DNA of 64,000 nt from Methanobrevibacter sp. (GCF_030539875.1 NZ_JAUNXI010000003.1:55073-119072), one strand, 5' to 3'. Shown: positions 27,230 through 36,689, numbered from the stretch's first letter. Notes: a model not told the origin generated them from the letters alone. A program made the numbers and translations.

Positions 27230-27469
27230 ATGGGTTTAATATCATTTCTTAAAGGGGATAAAAAGGACTGTAAAAAAGAGGATATTGCTGAATGTCACAT
27301 TGATGTCAATACTGTTGATTGCGATGGATGTGAAAAATGCGGCATTGCATGTCCGAATAATGTTTTTATACTTGACGGGGATGTAATTGTGGTGCGTGAT
27401 TCTCAGGTTTGTAAAAGTTGTAAAGTATGTATGGCAATTTGTCCTAATGACTGCATTACAGTTAATTAA
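27230..27469 (+). CDS. 2[4Fe-4S] ferredoxin
   Basis: 79 aa. Two classical cluster motifs are present: C31, C34, C37, C41 (CDGCEKCGIAC followed by P) and C61, C64, C67, C71 (CKSCKVCMAIC followed by P). A 30-residue N-terminal extension precedes them, with two additional cysteines (14 and 22). It probably carries electrons for the upstream iron-sulfur flavoprotein or other oxidoreductases. The start appears leaderless, with no Shine-Dalgarno before the ATG. Confidence 0.9.
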   Translation: MGLISFLKGDKKDCKKEDIAECHIDVNTVDCDGCEKCGIACPNNVFILDGDVIVVRDSQVCKSCKVCMAICPNDCITVN

Positions 27470-27550
27470 TCATTTAATGTTTATTATCTCTTTTTAAATA
27501 GTTAAAATAAATAAAAATTAAAGCAATGATTTTGATATCATAAAAATAGA

Positions 27551-27847
27551 TTAGAATTCGGTTTTGGTAGCTTCAATAATTTGGATATCACTGCTTTTTA
27601 TAAATTCTTCAGAATCAGAATTGAAGTTTAAGAAATGCGGTGAAGCCATATGTTTTCTGAGATATTCTTTTGATTCCCATTTTTCAACAAATGTTAATGC
27701 ATCATCCTTACTGGATTTTAATAATTGATAATCAATATTACCTTCCTCAAGTAAAGATTCATAAACCAATTCTTCAGACAGTTCTATGATACTGTCGCGG
27801 CATCCTTCTTTAGGTTGAATTTTAGCTAATACAAGTATAAAATCCAT
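27551..27847 (-). CDS. Antibiotic-biosynthesis-monooxygenase (ABM/YgiN-like) domain protein
   Basis: 98 aa, a single small ferredoxin-like fold domain. The pattern KIQPKEGCRDSIIELSEELVYESLLEEGNIDYQL...FVEKWESKEYLRKHMASPHF is typical of ABM-domain proteins, including the conserved E-x-W and H positions. Such proteins can be quinol monooxygenases, haem-degrading enzymes or of unknown role; the activity cannot be told here. It is transcribed alone, convergent with the ferredoxin gene. Confidence 0.78.
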   Translation of the reverse strand: MDFILVLAKIQPKEGCRDSIIELSEELVYESLLEEGNIDYQLLKSSKDDALTFVEKWESKEYLRKHMASPHFLNFNSDSEEFIKSSDIQIIEATKTEF

Positions 27848-27968
27848 ATATATACACCAATTGATAGTATGATTTTCATATTACTTAAATCATTTTACTT
27901 GATTTTTCATAAAATACATTAATTAAAAAACAGATATATTAAACCAGTAAATAGCTTGGTGAAAAAAG

Positions 27969-28661
27969 ATGATTTATTCAACAGAAATTGAAAATATGTG
28001 TCTTGTTCGCAAAGGTGCAAATCATGACCCTGCGCCAATTCCTGAAGAGGGTAAATGGGTTAAAGCAAAAGAAATAGGTGATATTTCAGGTTTTACTCAT
28101 GGTATCGGGTGGTGTGCGCCGCAACAAGGATGCTGTAAATTAACTTTAAATGTTAAAGAGGGAATTATAGAAGAAGCATTGGTTGAAACATTAGGTTGTT
28201 CCGGTATGACTCATTCAGCTGCAATGGCTGGTGAAATATTGGTTGGAAAAACCATACTTGAAGCATTAAACACCGATCTTGTTTGTGATGCCATCAACAC
28301 TGCAATGCGTGAATTATTCTTACAAATTGTTTATGGAAGAACACAGTCTGCATTTTCAGAAGGGGGCCTTCAAATTGGTGCAGGACTGGAAGACCTGGGA
28401 AAAGGCCACAGAAGCCAGGTTGGAACAATTTACTCAACTAAAGAAAAAGGTCCGAGATATTTGGAATTGACTGAAGGTTATATAATAGAAATCGGCCTTG
28501 ACAGTGACAATGAGATTATTGGTTATAAATATATCAATATTGGTGTTATGTTGGATCAAATCAAAGATGGTGTTGACCCCTTAGAAGCTATTGAAAAGGC
28601 AACTGGTCAATACGGCAGATTTGATGATGCAGTTAAAAAAATAGACCCGAGGAGTGAATGA
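27969..28661 (+). CDS. NifU-like iron-sulfur cluster assembly scaffold protein, partner of GGGtGRT protein
   Basis: 230 aa. Residues about 45-150 resemble the NifU/IscU fold, with cysteines at 49, 55/56 and 77 (GWCAPQQGCCKL, LGCSGM). The arrangement differs from true IscU. The gene overlaps the next by 4 bases (ATGA), and the two occur as a pair in several anaerobes. Its exact role is not established; Fe-S or sulfur handling is inferred from the fold. The ribosome site is GGTGA. Confidence 0.78.
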   Translation: MIYSTEIENMCLVRKGANHDPAPIPEEGKWVKAKEIGDISGFTHGIGWCAPQQGCCKLTLNVKEGIIEEALVETLGCSGMTHSAAMAGEILVGKTILEALNTDLVCDAINTAMRELFLQIVYGRTQSAFSEGGLQIGAGLEDLGKGHRSQVGTIYSTKEKGPRYLELTEGYIIEIGLDSDNEIIGYKYINIGVMLDQIKDGVDPLEAIEKATGQYGRFDDAVKKIDPRSE

Positions 28662-29665
28662 ACATGAGTTTATTTGAAAGTTATGAAAGAAGAATCAACC
28701 AAATCACTCCAGTTTTAGAAAAATACGGAATTGAAAATCTCGAAGAAGCAAAACAAATTTGTCTTGACAAGGGATTTGACCCTCATGAAATCGTAAAAGG
28801 GGTTCAGCCTATTTGTTTTGAAAATGCATGTTGGGCATATACCCTCGGAGCGGCAATAGCTATTAAACAGGGATGTCTTAAAGCTAGTGATGCTGCAAAG
28901 GCTATTGGTGAAGGATTGCAGGCATTTTGTATTCCCGGAAGTGTTGCTGATGACAGGCAGGTTGGTTTAGGTCATGGTAACTTAGCATCAATGCTTTTAA
29001 GTGACGAATCCGAATGTTTTGCTTTTCTTGCAGGTCATGAAAGTTTTGCAGCAGCTGAAGGCGCAATAGGTATTGCAAACTCAGCTAATGAGGTACGTGA
29101 AAAACCTTTAAGAGTCATTTTAAATGGTCTTGGAAAGGATGCAGCATTAATTATTTCCAGAATCAACGGATTTACTCATGTGGAAACAGAATTTGATTAT
29201 TTCACAGGTGAAGTAAAAGTAGTAAAAGAAAAAGCATATTCTGATGGTGAAAGGGCAAAAGTAAGATGTTATGGTGCTGATGATGTGCGTGAAGGTGTGG
29301 CCATTATGCATTTGGAAGGTGTCGATGTGTCAATTACTGGTAATTCAACTAATCCAACACGTTTCCAGCATCCGGTTGCCGGAACATATAAAAAAGAGTG
29401 TATCCTTCAGGACAAGAAATATTTCTCTGTTGCATCCGGTGGAGGAACAGGTAGAACATTACACCCTGATAATATGGCTGCAGGTCCTGCCTCATATGGT
29501 ATGACCGATACTCTTGGGAGAATGCATTCCGATGCCCAATTTGCAGGATCATCTTCTGTACCTGCTCATGTGGAAATGATGGGATTGATAGGTATGGGCA
29601 ATAATCCGATGGTTGGAGCATCTGTTGCAGTTGCCGTTGCAGTTGAAAAAGCAATGAAACAATAA
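28658..29665 (+). CDS. GGGtGRT protein
   Basis: 335 aa, named for the invariant motif GGGTGRT seen at residues 261-267. Other conserved stretches are CFENACWAYTLGAAIAIKQG, QVGLGHGNLASMLL, HESFAAAEGAIGIA and a Gly/Ala-rich C terminus. The family has no proven function and is found in anaerobic bacteria and archaea beside a NifU-like gene, as here (4-base overlap). Either ATG 28658 or ATG 28664 may be the start; the latter is better spaced from GGAG at 28651-28654. Confidence 0.88.
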   Translation: MNMSLFESYERRINQITPVLEKYGIENLEEAKQICLDKGFDPHEIVKGVQPICFENACWAYTLGAAIAIKQGCLKASDAAKAIGEGLQAFCIPGSVADDRQVGLGHGNLASMLLSDESECFAFLAGHESFAAAEGAIGIANSANEVREKPLRVILNGLGKDAALIISRINGFTHVETEFDYFTGEVKVVKEKAYSDGERAKVRCYGADDVREGVAIMHLEGVDVSITGNSTNPTRFQHPVAGTYKKECILQDKKYFSVASGGGTGRTLHPDNMAAGPASYGMTDTLGRMHSDAQFAGSSSVPAHVEMMGLIGMGNNPMVGASVAVAVAVEKAMKQ

Positions 29666-29692
29666 AAGAGAATCTGTTTCTCTTTTATTTTT
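29664..29692 (+). terminator. Terminator after the GGGtGRT gene
   Basis: AAAAGAGAA (29664-29672) pairs exactly with TTCTCTTTT (29678-29686) over a 5-base loop, followed by ATTTTTTATT. It lies just before the ribosome site of the Nudix gene. Confidence 0.65.
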
Positions 29693-29708
29693 TATTGGAG
29701 GTATTTTT

Positions 29709-30128
29709 ATGGATACACGATGGGGATTGACTGTAAGGGGAATTTGTGAATTCAATAATAAGGTTTTACTTTTAAAAATCAGATCCCGTTCTGCTCATGA
29801 TGCAAAAAAATGGGAAATACCTGGAGGTAAAGTAAAAAAAGCCGAATTTTTCGATGATGCTCTAAAGAGAGAATTTTTAGAAGAAACAGGTCTGAAAATT
29901 GATGTTAAAGAGTTATATAATGTAGTTAGAAATGACTATACTGCCTGTAAAACAAATGAAGAAGTTAAATCAATTCAGTTAATCATGAAAGTCTCATCCA
30001 ATAGTGGTAAAATAACTATTAGTGAAGAACATGATGAATACGGTTGGTTTAGCTGGGATGAAATAAGTGAAATGATTGCAGATGAGCTATTGACCCCTCC
30101 TGCAATTGAAGCATTTAATAAAGACTAG
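29709..30128 (+). CDS. Nudix hydrolase
   Basis: 139 aa. The Nudix box starts at G40 with the core REFLEETGL at 54-62, giving the metal-binding glutamates E55, E58 and E59. The N terminus (RWGLTVRGICEFNNKVLLLKIRS) is typical of MutT/ADP-ribose pyrophosphatase-like proteins. It probably removes oxidised or toxic nucleoside diphosphate derivatives; the substrate is unknown. The ribosome site is TTGGAGGT. Confidence 0.9.
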   Translation: MDTRWGLTVRGICEFNNKVLLLKIRSRSAHDAKKWEIPGGKVKKAEFFDDALKREFLEETGLKIDVKELYNVVRNDYTACKTNEEVKSIQLIMKVSSNSGKITISEEHDEYGWFSWDEISEMIADELLTPPAIEAFNKD

Positions 30129-30148
30129 TTCTTTACTTTTACTTTTTT

Positions 30149-30946
30149 TTAAATTAACCCCAGTATTTTAGCGGCATTGTCATATAGAATCTGTGACTTT
30201 TCTTTTTTGGTTAAATCAAGTTTGTTGAAGTATTCCATTTCACTAACTGAATCCCACATTGGATAATCTGTTCCCCATAAAACTTTATCGCTACCGTAGG
30301 CATGAATTAAATCCAGGGCTGCTTGCGGGCTTAAATCATATAAGCTGGAGCTTAAATCAACATATAAATTTGGAATTCCCGCTAATTTTTCAGTAGCTTC
30401 TTTCCATATGCTCCAACCTGCAAAATGAGCGCCAATAAATGTTATGTCTGGAAACTTCTCTAAAAATGGTTTCAATTGGTCCGGATTGGAATAATTGTAT
30501 CTAAAGTCTCCACAATGAACAAGCATAGGTACCTGACCTTCACTTACGACTTCTCCAATCTTAAATGCACGCTGACTGTCCATTGGAAACTGCTGAAAAT
30601 CAGGATGCAATTTGACTCCTTTAAGACCCAGTTCAATCAAATAATCAAAATCACCTTGAATATCGTCACTATCCGGATGTAATGTTCCAAAACCGGTAAA
30701 TAAATCTGAATGTGAATTTACAGTTTCTGCAATAAATTCGTTAATTGATTTGACCTGTTTTGGTGTTGTTGCAACAGAATGAATTAGATAATGGGTAACT
30801 CCAACTTTACTGCCGTCTTTAATTAAATCACTTACCTTTCCGTTTAGAGACATGTCCAAATCATAAAATTTTCTTATTCCCTCCACTGCTTTATCTGCTA
30901 TTTTTTCAGGATAAATATGACAGTGTGCATTTATAATTTTTTGCAT
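30149..30946 (-). CDS. Amidohydrolase-family metal-dependent hydrolase (amidohydro_2 / ACMSD-like)
   Basis: 265 aa TIM-barrel hydrolase. Metal ligands are visible in NAHCHIYPEK (N-terminal HxH), VKLHPDFQQFP, MLVHCGDF, FIGAHFAGW and VLWGTDYP (the final Asp). The size and motifs resemble the amidohydrolase-related group that includes decarboxylases. Its substrate is unknown. It is convergent with the Nudix gene. Confidence 0.85.
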   Translation of the reverse strand: MQKIINAHCHIYPEKIADKAVEGIRKFYDLDMSLNGKVSDLIKDGSKVGVTHYLIHSVATTPKQVKSINEFIAETVNSHSDLFTGFGTLHPDSDDIQGDFDYLIELGLKGVKLHPDFQQFPMDSQRAFKIGEVVSEGQVPMLVHCGDFRYNYSNPDQLKPFLEKFPDITFIGAHFAGWSIWKEATEKLAGIPNLYVDLSSSLYDLSPQAALDLIHAYGSDKVLWGTDYPMWDSVSEMEYFNKLDLTKKEKSQILYDNAAKILGLI

Positions 30947-31212
30947 ATTCTTTAGCCACCTTGCAATATAGTTTTGTTCATATTCTGATTATTCTATTAT
31001 GGTGATAATTTTTTTAGTGAATCTATGTTTTAATCTCTTTTTGTTATAAATTAACTTGTTTTTAATATATAAATATTGTTAGTATTCAATTTTTATGAAG
31101 AATTTCGTTAATTAAATTAATTTTGTTTAATAATATTAAATTTTGGTAAATTATTTTTAATTTTTTAAAAGGTTAGTAAAATATTTTTATTATAAAAACA
31201 TATTTATTATGC

Positions 31213-32163
31213 ATGGTAAAGGTAACTATTATTGGCTCAACTGGAACAATTGGTAAAAATGTTGCATTCACATTAGCAAGGGAAGATACAGTTGATGAAA
31301 TTATTATGTTTTCAAGGCCTGAAAGTCTTGACAAGGCTAAAGGCGAAACTTATGATATGTATGATGCATTAGCTGCAAGAGATATAGACTGTAAATTAAT
31401 TCCATCAGCCGATTTTAATGACATTAAGGGATCTAATGTAGTGTTGATTGCTGCTGGAATTCATCGTGAAAAGGGAATGGACAGACTTGATTTGGCTCTT
31501 CCAAATGCTAGAATCGTTGAATATTATTCAAAGCAAATAGCTAAATACGCTCCAGATTCCATTATTCTTGTTGCTACAAATCCTGTTGATGTTATGACAA
31601 CAATTGCCCTTGAAGCCTCTAATTTCAATAAAATGAAAGTTATTGGAATTGGAAATCACTTGGATTCACTTAGATTAAAAAACTATTTCTCAAAACAAAT
31701 CAATATTAATAGTTCCGAGGTTCACACAAGGGTTGTTGGCGAACATGGAAATAATATGGTTCCCCTTTTAAGTTCAACAACCATCGGAGGAATTCCATTA
31801 AAATATTTCGTTGAATATGTTGAGATAGATGTCAGGTCACTGATTCACCAGCTTAGAAATGCCGGAAATACCATTATTTCAAAAAAAGGGGCAACTGAAT
31901 ATGGGCCTGCTTTTGCAATCTCAAATCTGATTTCAACCATTATAACTGACACACATAAAGTTTTAACTGTTAGCTGTTATTTGGATGGTGAAGTTGAAGG
32001 TGTTGAAGGCATATCATTAGGTGTTCCTGCTGTCATATCTAAAAATGGAATTGCATTGATTGCTTCCATTCATATGAGTGAATTTGAGAGAAATGCTTTT
32101 ATTAAGGCGGCTGAAACTGTTCGTGAAGCAACTGAGGAAGTAAAAAAACAGTTAAGTAGCTAA
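31213..32163 (+). CDS. mdh: Malate dehydrogenase (archaeal NAD(P)-dependent type)
   Basis: 316 aa of the lactate/malate dehydrogenase family. The nucleotide loop is IIGSTGTIG (6-14), the substrate-loop arginines are R85 and R91 (GIHREKGMDR), R154 contacts substrate, and the D151/H178 pair gives catalysis (NHLDSLR; GEHGNN). GSTGTIG is typical of the methanogen enzyme, and LDSLRLK with arginines marks malate rather than lactate use. In methanogens it serves the partial reductive TCA branch. The start appears leaderless, after a 266-base AT-rich spacer. Confidence 0.9.
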   Translation: MVKVTIIGSTGTIGKNVAFTLAREDTVDEIIMFSRPESLDKAKGETYDMYDALAARDIDCKLIPSADFNDIKGSNVVLIAAGIHREKGMDRLDLALPNARIVEYYSKQIAKYAPDSIILVATNPVDVMTTIALEASNFNKMKVIGIGNHLDSLRLKNYFSKQININSSEVHTRVVGEHGNNMVPLLSSTTIGGIPLKYFVEYVEIDVRSLIHQLRNAGNTIISKKGATEYGPAFAISNLISTIITDTHKVLTVSCYLDGEVEGVEGISLGVPAVISKNGIALIASIHMSEFERNAFIKAAETVREATEEVKKQLSS

Positions 32164-32242
32164 TCTATTTATAAAACAAGTTGATTTTTTATAATGGTTC
32201 TTAGGAACTGTCCAATATTTTTCTATTTTACAGGGTGAATAA

Positions 32243-32686
32243 ATGAAATTAGTTGTTCAAAGAGTGAGTAGCGCAAGCGTTGAAGTTGATAAAAAAATTG
32301 TGGGCGAAATTGATAAAGGATTAATGGTTCTTGTTGGATTTGGGGAAAATGATACTCAAAAAGAAGCGGACTATCTTTCTCAAAAACTTATAAAATTAAG
32401 AATCTTTCCTGATGAAAATGGACGTATGAATAAATCTGTTAGGGATATTGGGGGAAAGTTATTGTTAGTTCCTCAATTTACGTTATATGCTTCAACTAAA
32501 AAAAACAGACCTTCATTTCACAAGGCATTATCTCAGGATATTGCAACCGGTCTGTTTGATTATTTCACATCTAAATGCAGCCGGGAAATTGATGTTGAAA
32601 CCGGTGAATTTGGAGCTTATATGAAAGTAAATCTGTTAAATGACGGTCCTGTAACAATAATCCTTGAAAAAGAATTTAATGATTAA
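32243..32686 (+). CDS. dtd: D-aminoacyl-tRNA deacylase (bacterial-type DTD)
   Basis: 147 aa, full length. It removes D-amino acids from tRNA. The N terminus MKLVVQRVSSASVEVD is typical, and the two active-site motifs appear as VPQFTL (77-81; normally SQFTL, here Pro replaces Ser) and NDGPVT near the C terminus. Most archaea use the unrelated DTD2, so this bacterial-type gene was probably gained by transfer. The ribosome site is GGGTGA. Confidence 0.93.
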   Translation: MKLVVQRVSSASVEVDKKIVGEIDKGLMVLVGFGENDTQKEADYLSQKLIKLRIFPDENGRMNKSVRDIGGKLLLVPQFTLYASTKKNRPSFHKALSQDIATGLFDYFTSKCSREIDVETGEFGAYMKVNLLNDGPVTIILEKEFND

Positions 32687-32787
32687 TAACAATTTTAATA
32701 CATACATATAATAATTATAAAATTAATATATTTATTTAATTAGGTTGTACTGATTTTAAAAAGGACTGTTTATGATAAGGTGATTTT

Positions 32788-33930
32788 ATGGCTGAATTTT
32801 CATTAAATGTAGATGAAATAAAACAAGATGTTGAAACAACTTTAAAAGAAGAAGAAAAGAAATTGGAAGATTCAAATATTAAAAATCAAGCTCAGGATAA
32901 TGCTGTTGCAATATTTGGCACTGATTTAAATAATCCTAAAGAAAGAGAACAAATCTTAAAACCGCTAGATGAATTCGGTTTAAATGAAATGTCAAGATCA
33001 GCAGCTCATAATGAAATGTTGGCTACTAGATTTGTTGATTTAACAAAAGGCGGTAAGGAATCCGACAGTATTAGTGAGAATTTACTTGAGTTAAATAGGC
33101 AGGTCAAGGATTTGGATCCGAGTAAAGTGGATTTTGCAAAAAAAGGAGTGCTGGGCAATTTAATGAATCCTGTTAGAAAATACTTTGCCAAGTATGAAAA
33201 AGCAGAAACTGCAATTTCCGATATTGTCGCATCTCTTGATAAAAGCAGTAAGATTCTTCAAAATGACAATACAACTCTTTTAAATGAGGAAAATTATCTA
33301 AGGGAAGTTACAAAAAAACTCCTTGCAGATATTGAACTTGCAAAACAAATGGATCAATCTATTGAATCACAGATTCAAACTGCTGAAATTGAAGGAGTTG
33401 ACGAAGAAAAAATTGTATTTGTTCGTGAGGAAATTCTCTTCCCGCTTAGGCAAAGAATTATGGATATGCAGCAGATGATTGTAGTAAACCAGCAGGGTAT
33501 TGTATCTCTTAATGTAATTAGGAGAAACAATAAAGAGTTAATTAGAGGCGTTAATCGTGCACAGAATGTAACTGTTTCAGCCCTAAGAACTGGTGTAATG
33601 GTTGCAAGTGCTCTTTATGATCAAAAAATCGTCATGGATAAAATTAACATTATAAATTCAACAACAGAACATATAATTGAATCTACTTCCCACATGCTTA
33701 AAGAACAAGGAAGTGAAATACAAAAACACAGTGCTGAGGCTATGATTTCTCCTGAAGTTTTAAAAACCTCATTTGCAGAAGCAATTCAGGCAATTGAAGA
33801 TGTAAGCAATTACAAGAAACAGGCACTTCCTCAAATGAAAGAAACAATTGTATTGTTTACCGACTTAGCTAATGAAGGTCAAAAAGTTGTTGAAAAAATA
33901 GAAACAGGCAATGACCATATATTAAAATAG
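32788..33930 (+). CDS. telA: Toxic anion resistance (TelA) family protein
   Basis: 380 aa, mostly long helices with the central TelA pattern: LGNLMNPVRKYFAKYEKAETAISDIVASLDKSSKIL, then DNTTLLNEENYLREVTKKL. The C-terminal part has VNQQGIVSLNVIRRNNKELIRGVNRAQNVTVSALRTGVMVASAL. The family is linked to tellurite and stress resistance, but its biochemical role is unclear. No terD-like genes are adjacent. The ribosome site is AAGGTGAT. Confidence 0.9.
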   Translation: MAEFSLNVDEIKQDVETTLKEEEKKLEDSNIKNQAQDNAVAIFGTDLNNPKEREQILKPLDEFGLNEMSRSAAHNEMLATRFVDLTKGGKESDSISENLLELNRQVKDLDPSKVDFAKKGVLGNLMNPVRKYFAKYEKAETAISDIVASLDKSSKILQNDNTTLLNEENYLREVTKKLLADIELAKQMDQSIESQIQTAEIEGVDEEKIVFVREEILFPLRQRIMDMQQMIVVNQQGIVSLNVIRRNNKELIRGVNRAQNVTVSALRTGVMVASALYDQKIVMDKINIINSTTEHIIESTSHMLKEQGSEIQKHSAEAMISPEVLKTSFAEAIQAIEDVSNYKKQALPQMKETIVLFTDLANEGQKVVEKIETGNDHILK

Positions 33931-33961
33931 TAGGTTTAATACCTGCTAAATTCTTTTTTTA
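33928..33961 (+). terminator. Terminator after telA
   Basis: TAGTAGGT (33928-33935) pairs with ACCTGCTA (33941-33948) with one G-T pair, then a T-rich run to 33961. Confidence 0.6.
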
Positions 33962-34000
33962 TAATATTTTTTAAATACTGGCTGTTTTTTAAATATATTT

Positions 34001-34711
34001 ATGAATAAAAAAGTTAAAATCACCATATTGATTGCTGTAGCAGTTTTAGCATTATTTTTCATATATTATGTAACTGATTATTATCCTGCTGAAAGGATAG
34101 CTACTGACAGCTTAAATAATGACAGTAATGTATCTGTTGTTGAAATATCAAAAGGATTATTATTTGACGGACCTGGAAATGAATCTGCATTAATATTTTA
34201 TCCTGGTGCTAAAGTGGAATATACTTCCTATGCACCGTTACTTAAAAACCTATCAAGTCAGGGCGTTGATTGCTATTTACTTCACATGCCTTTTAATTTG
34301 GCGTTTTTTGGTCAAAACAGTGCTGATGACATAATAAAAAATTCTTCTTATAAACATTATTTCCTCTCAGGTCATTCTCTGGGGGGCGTTATGGCTTCAT
34401 CATATATTAATAGTACAAATGCAAGTGATGGCCTAATATTATTTGCTTCTTATCCAAGTTCTCAAATTGAAAAGCCTGTATTGTCAATTTACGGATCTGA
34501 AGATAAAGTATTGAACATGGATAATTACTTCAAATCAAAAGGGTTAGTTAAAAATAATTTCACTGAATTTGTAATAAATGGTGGAAATCATGCACAATTC
34601 GGGTATTACGGCAATCAGTCCGGCGATGGAATGGCTCAAATTCCTGCAGACATACAACAAAATCAGGCTATAGATAAAATAATTTCCTTTATTGATGAAG
34701 TGTTAGCATGA
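34001..34711 (+). CDS. Membrane-anchored alpha/beta hydrolase
   Basis: 236 aa. One N-terminal membrane helix (residues 7-25) anchors an alpha/beta hydrolase domain outside the cell. The nucleophile elbow is G-H-S126-L-G-G. An Asp after strand 7 (YGSEDKVL) and the C-terminal His in NGGNHAQFGYYG complete a plausible triad. The substrate is unknown; esters or peptides on the surface are possible. The ATG is preceded by TATATTT, not a ribosome site, so it is likely leaderless. Confidence 0.78.
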   Translation: MNKKVKITILIAVAVLALFFIYYVTDYYPAERIATDSLNNDSNVSVVEISKGLLFDGPGNESALIFYPGAKVEYTSYAPLLKNLSSQGVDCYLLHMPFNLAFFGQNSADDIIKNSSYKHYFLSGHSLGGVMASSYINSTNASDGLILFASYPSSQIEKPVLSIYGSEDKVLNMDNYFKSKGLVKNNFTEFVINGGNHAQFGYYGNQSGDGMAQIPADIQQNQAIDKIISFIDEVLA

Positions 34712-34916
34712 AACCTTTCTGAAATATTGCTTTTAGTTGTTAAAAATCATGAGGTTAGGGGTTTAATATCTAAATAGATTTATTTATTAGTTTTTTTAAA
34801 TTATTAATCATGTTTAGATATGGGGTGTGTAAAACAACAACTAAACAAGAATCTCTTCTCACAGATATGGTCGTTGGTGAAATTAACCAATACTGATAAA
34901 CTGAAATTGGTGTTTT

Positions 34917-35996
34917 ATGAACAAATCAAAACGAATTTTTTATTATGATGTAGTGCGGGCAATCGCAATAATTGGAATAGTTTTTTGCTATGTTTCAATT
35001 TATTTTGTTTTAACAGGTGTAAAAACACCAAATTTCTATATATCTGCTTTTTTTGATTGTTTTAGGGAATTTTCAGTTCCTCTTTTTGTCATGCTTAGCG
35101 GTGCTCTGCTGATTAATAAAAAAGATTCATTAATTAAATTCTTTAAAAAGAGACTGTCCAGGCTGTTGATTCCGTTTCTATTTTGGGTTTTAATTTATAT
35201 TTTATACTCATCACTCTACATTACAAAAGGATTTAATTTAGTTAATGCATTAAATATCTTTCTTGGGTCATCTGGAACATTGGGAGTTGCATTCTGGTTT
35301 ATTTGGATGATAATAATATCATATATGGGGATATTCGCTGTTAATAAATTAATTGAATTCGGAAATAAAAGAAAAGAAAATTTTGATGAGAAATTTATCA
35401 ATTTGCTGGCTTTATTGTCTTTTATCTATATTCTAATTTCACAATTTGGTTTATTTAATCCGTATTCATCTAAACTGATTTATTTCATTTCATTCATGTC
35501 GTATATTGTAATTGGATATTTTATAGCCAATAATGATTATATTGGAAATAAATTTGATTCAAAAATTATTCTTGCTGTTGCATTTTCAGTTTCAATATTA
35601 CTGTATTTCTATTATATATTTGGTTTTGTAGTTCCTCAGTCACTTTTAAGCAATCATTTTGTTTATAAAGGTTATTTCAACCTTTTGATTTTAACCCTGT
35701 CTGTAAATGTTTTTGTATTTTTCAAATATCTCTCTAAAACAGATTATTTAAAACGTATTGAAGATAACAAACTGGGAAATGCATTAACATTAATCAGCGA
35801 ATACAGTTTTGGAATATATTTATGCCATTACTTGGTGCTTCATATTTTAAAGTTAAACCTATTTAGCTTATATTATGGCCAAAACCCAATAATCTGGATA
35901 CCTGTTTTAGTAATAACAACCACTTTGATTTCACTTTTGATTTTATGGATTTTAAATAGGATTCCTTATTTAAATAAATTTTCAGGAAAAAGTTAA
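34917..35996 (+). CDS. Acyltransferase-3 family membrane protein (copy A)
   Basis: 359 aa with about ten membrane helices. The N terminus IFYYDVVRAIAIIGIV and the following FSVPLFVMLSGALLINK are the acyltransferase-3 signature, although the usual catalytic His (near R-x-x-A-x-x-x-V-x-x-x-H) is Tyr here (FCYVSIY). Such enzymes O-acylate surface polysaccharide or cell wall. A second family member lies at 37371. The ribosome site is GGTG before the ATG. Confidence 0.85.
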   Translation: MNKSKRIFYYDVVRAIAIIGIVFCYVSIYFVLTGVKTPNFYISAFFDCFREFSVPLFVMLSGALLINKKDSLIKFFKKRLSRLLIPFLFWVLIYILYSSLYITKGFNLVNALNIFLGSSGTLGVAFWFIWMIIISYMGIFAVNKLIEFGNKRKENFDEKFINLLALLSFIYILISQFGLFNPYSSKLIYFISFMSYIVIGYFIANNDYIGNKFDSKIILAVAFSVSILLYFYYIFGFVVPQSLLSNHFVYKGYFNLLILTLSVNVFVFFKYLSKTDYLKRIEDNKLGNALTLISEYSFGIYLCHYLVLHILKLNLFSLYYGQNPIIWIPVLVITTTLISLLILWILNRIPYLNKFSGKS

Positions 35997-36023
35997 AATA
36001 AATTAATATACAAAGTAATTTTC

Positions 36024-36683
36024 ATGATTGGCAATGACTGGGATCTGGCTTTAAAAGATGAATTTGAAAAGGAATATTTCTTAAAAATTAAAGAATTTAT
36101 CGAAGAGGAGTATAACTCAAAAACGATTTATCCTCCCTTTGAGGATGTGTTTAATGCATTTAAGTTAACTCCTTTAAGCAATGTTAAAGCGGTTATATTG
36201 GGTCAGGACCCTTATCATGAAGAAGGCCAGGCTCACGGCCTTGCATTTTCCACTCCGGACGGCAAACCTATTCCTCGTTCATTAAAAAATATTTTCAAAG
36301 AAATCAGTAATGAGTATTCATATCCTATTCCCGAATCAGGATGTTTGGAAAAATGGGCAGAACAGGGTGTTTTTTTATTAAATACAGTTTTAACAGTAGA
36401 GGAGAGCAATGCCAATTCTCATAGCAAGTGCGGATGGCAGACATTTACAGATAATGTGATTAGAATTTTAAACCAAAAAACACAGCCTGTTGTGTTTTTA
36501 CTTTGGGGAAAACAGGCCGAAAAGAAAAAAGATTTGATTACAAATCCAAAGCATCTTGTGCTGATTACCTCACATCCATCTCCTTTTTCTGCAAGAAGAG
36601 GTTTTTTAGGTTCCAATCACTTCAAATTAGCAAATAAGTTTTTAAAAGAAAATGATGTTGATGAAATTAACTGGAAATTGTAA
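36024..36683 (+). CDS. ung: Uracil-DNA glycosylase, family 1
   Basis: 219 aa. It excises uracil from DNA. The water-activating motif is GQDPYH with D62 and H65, the uracil-binding Phe is in LAFS, and the leucine-loop/H motif is HPSPFSARRGFLG near residue 190. This is the bacterial/eukaryal Ung family; archaea more often use family 4 or 5, so transfer is likely. It sits between two acyltransferase-3 genes with no clear functional link. Confidence 0.94.
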   Translation: MIGNDWDLALKDEFEKEYFLKIKEFIEEEYNSKTIYPPFEDVFNAFKLTPLSNVKAVILGQDPYHEEGQAHGLAFSTPDGKPIPRSLKNIFKEISNEYSYPIPESGCLEKWAEQGVFLLNTVLTVEESNANSHSKCGWQTFTDNVIRILNQKTQPVVFLLWGKQAEKKKDLITNPKHLVLITSHPSPFSARRGFLGSNHFKLANKFLKENDVDEINWKL

Positions 36684-36689
36684 ACTGTT

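Noticed and set aside
34810..34896. 28-codon ORF upstream of acyltransferase copy A
   Set aside because: No ribosome site and no recognisable pattern; likely chance.
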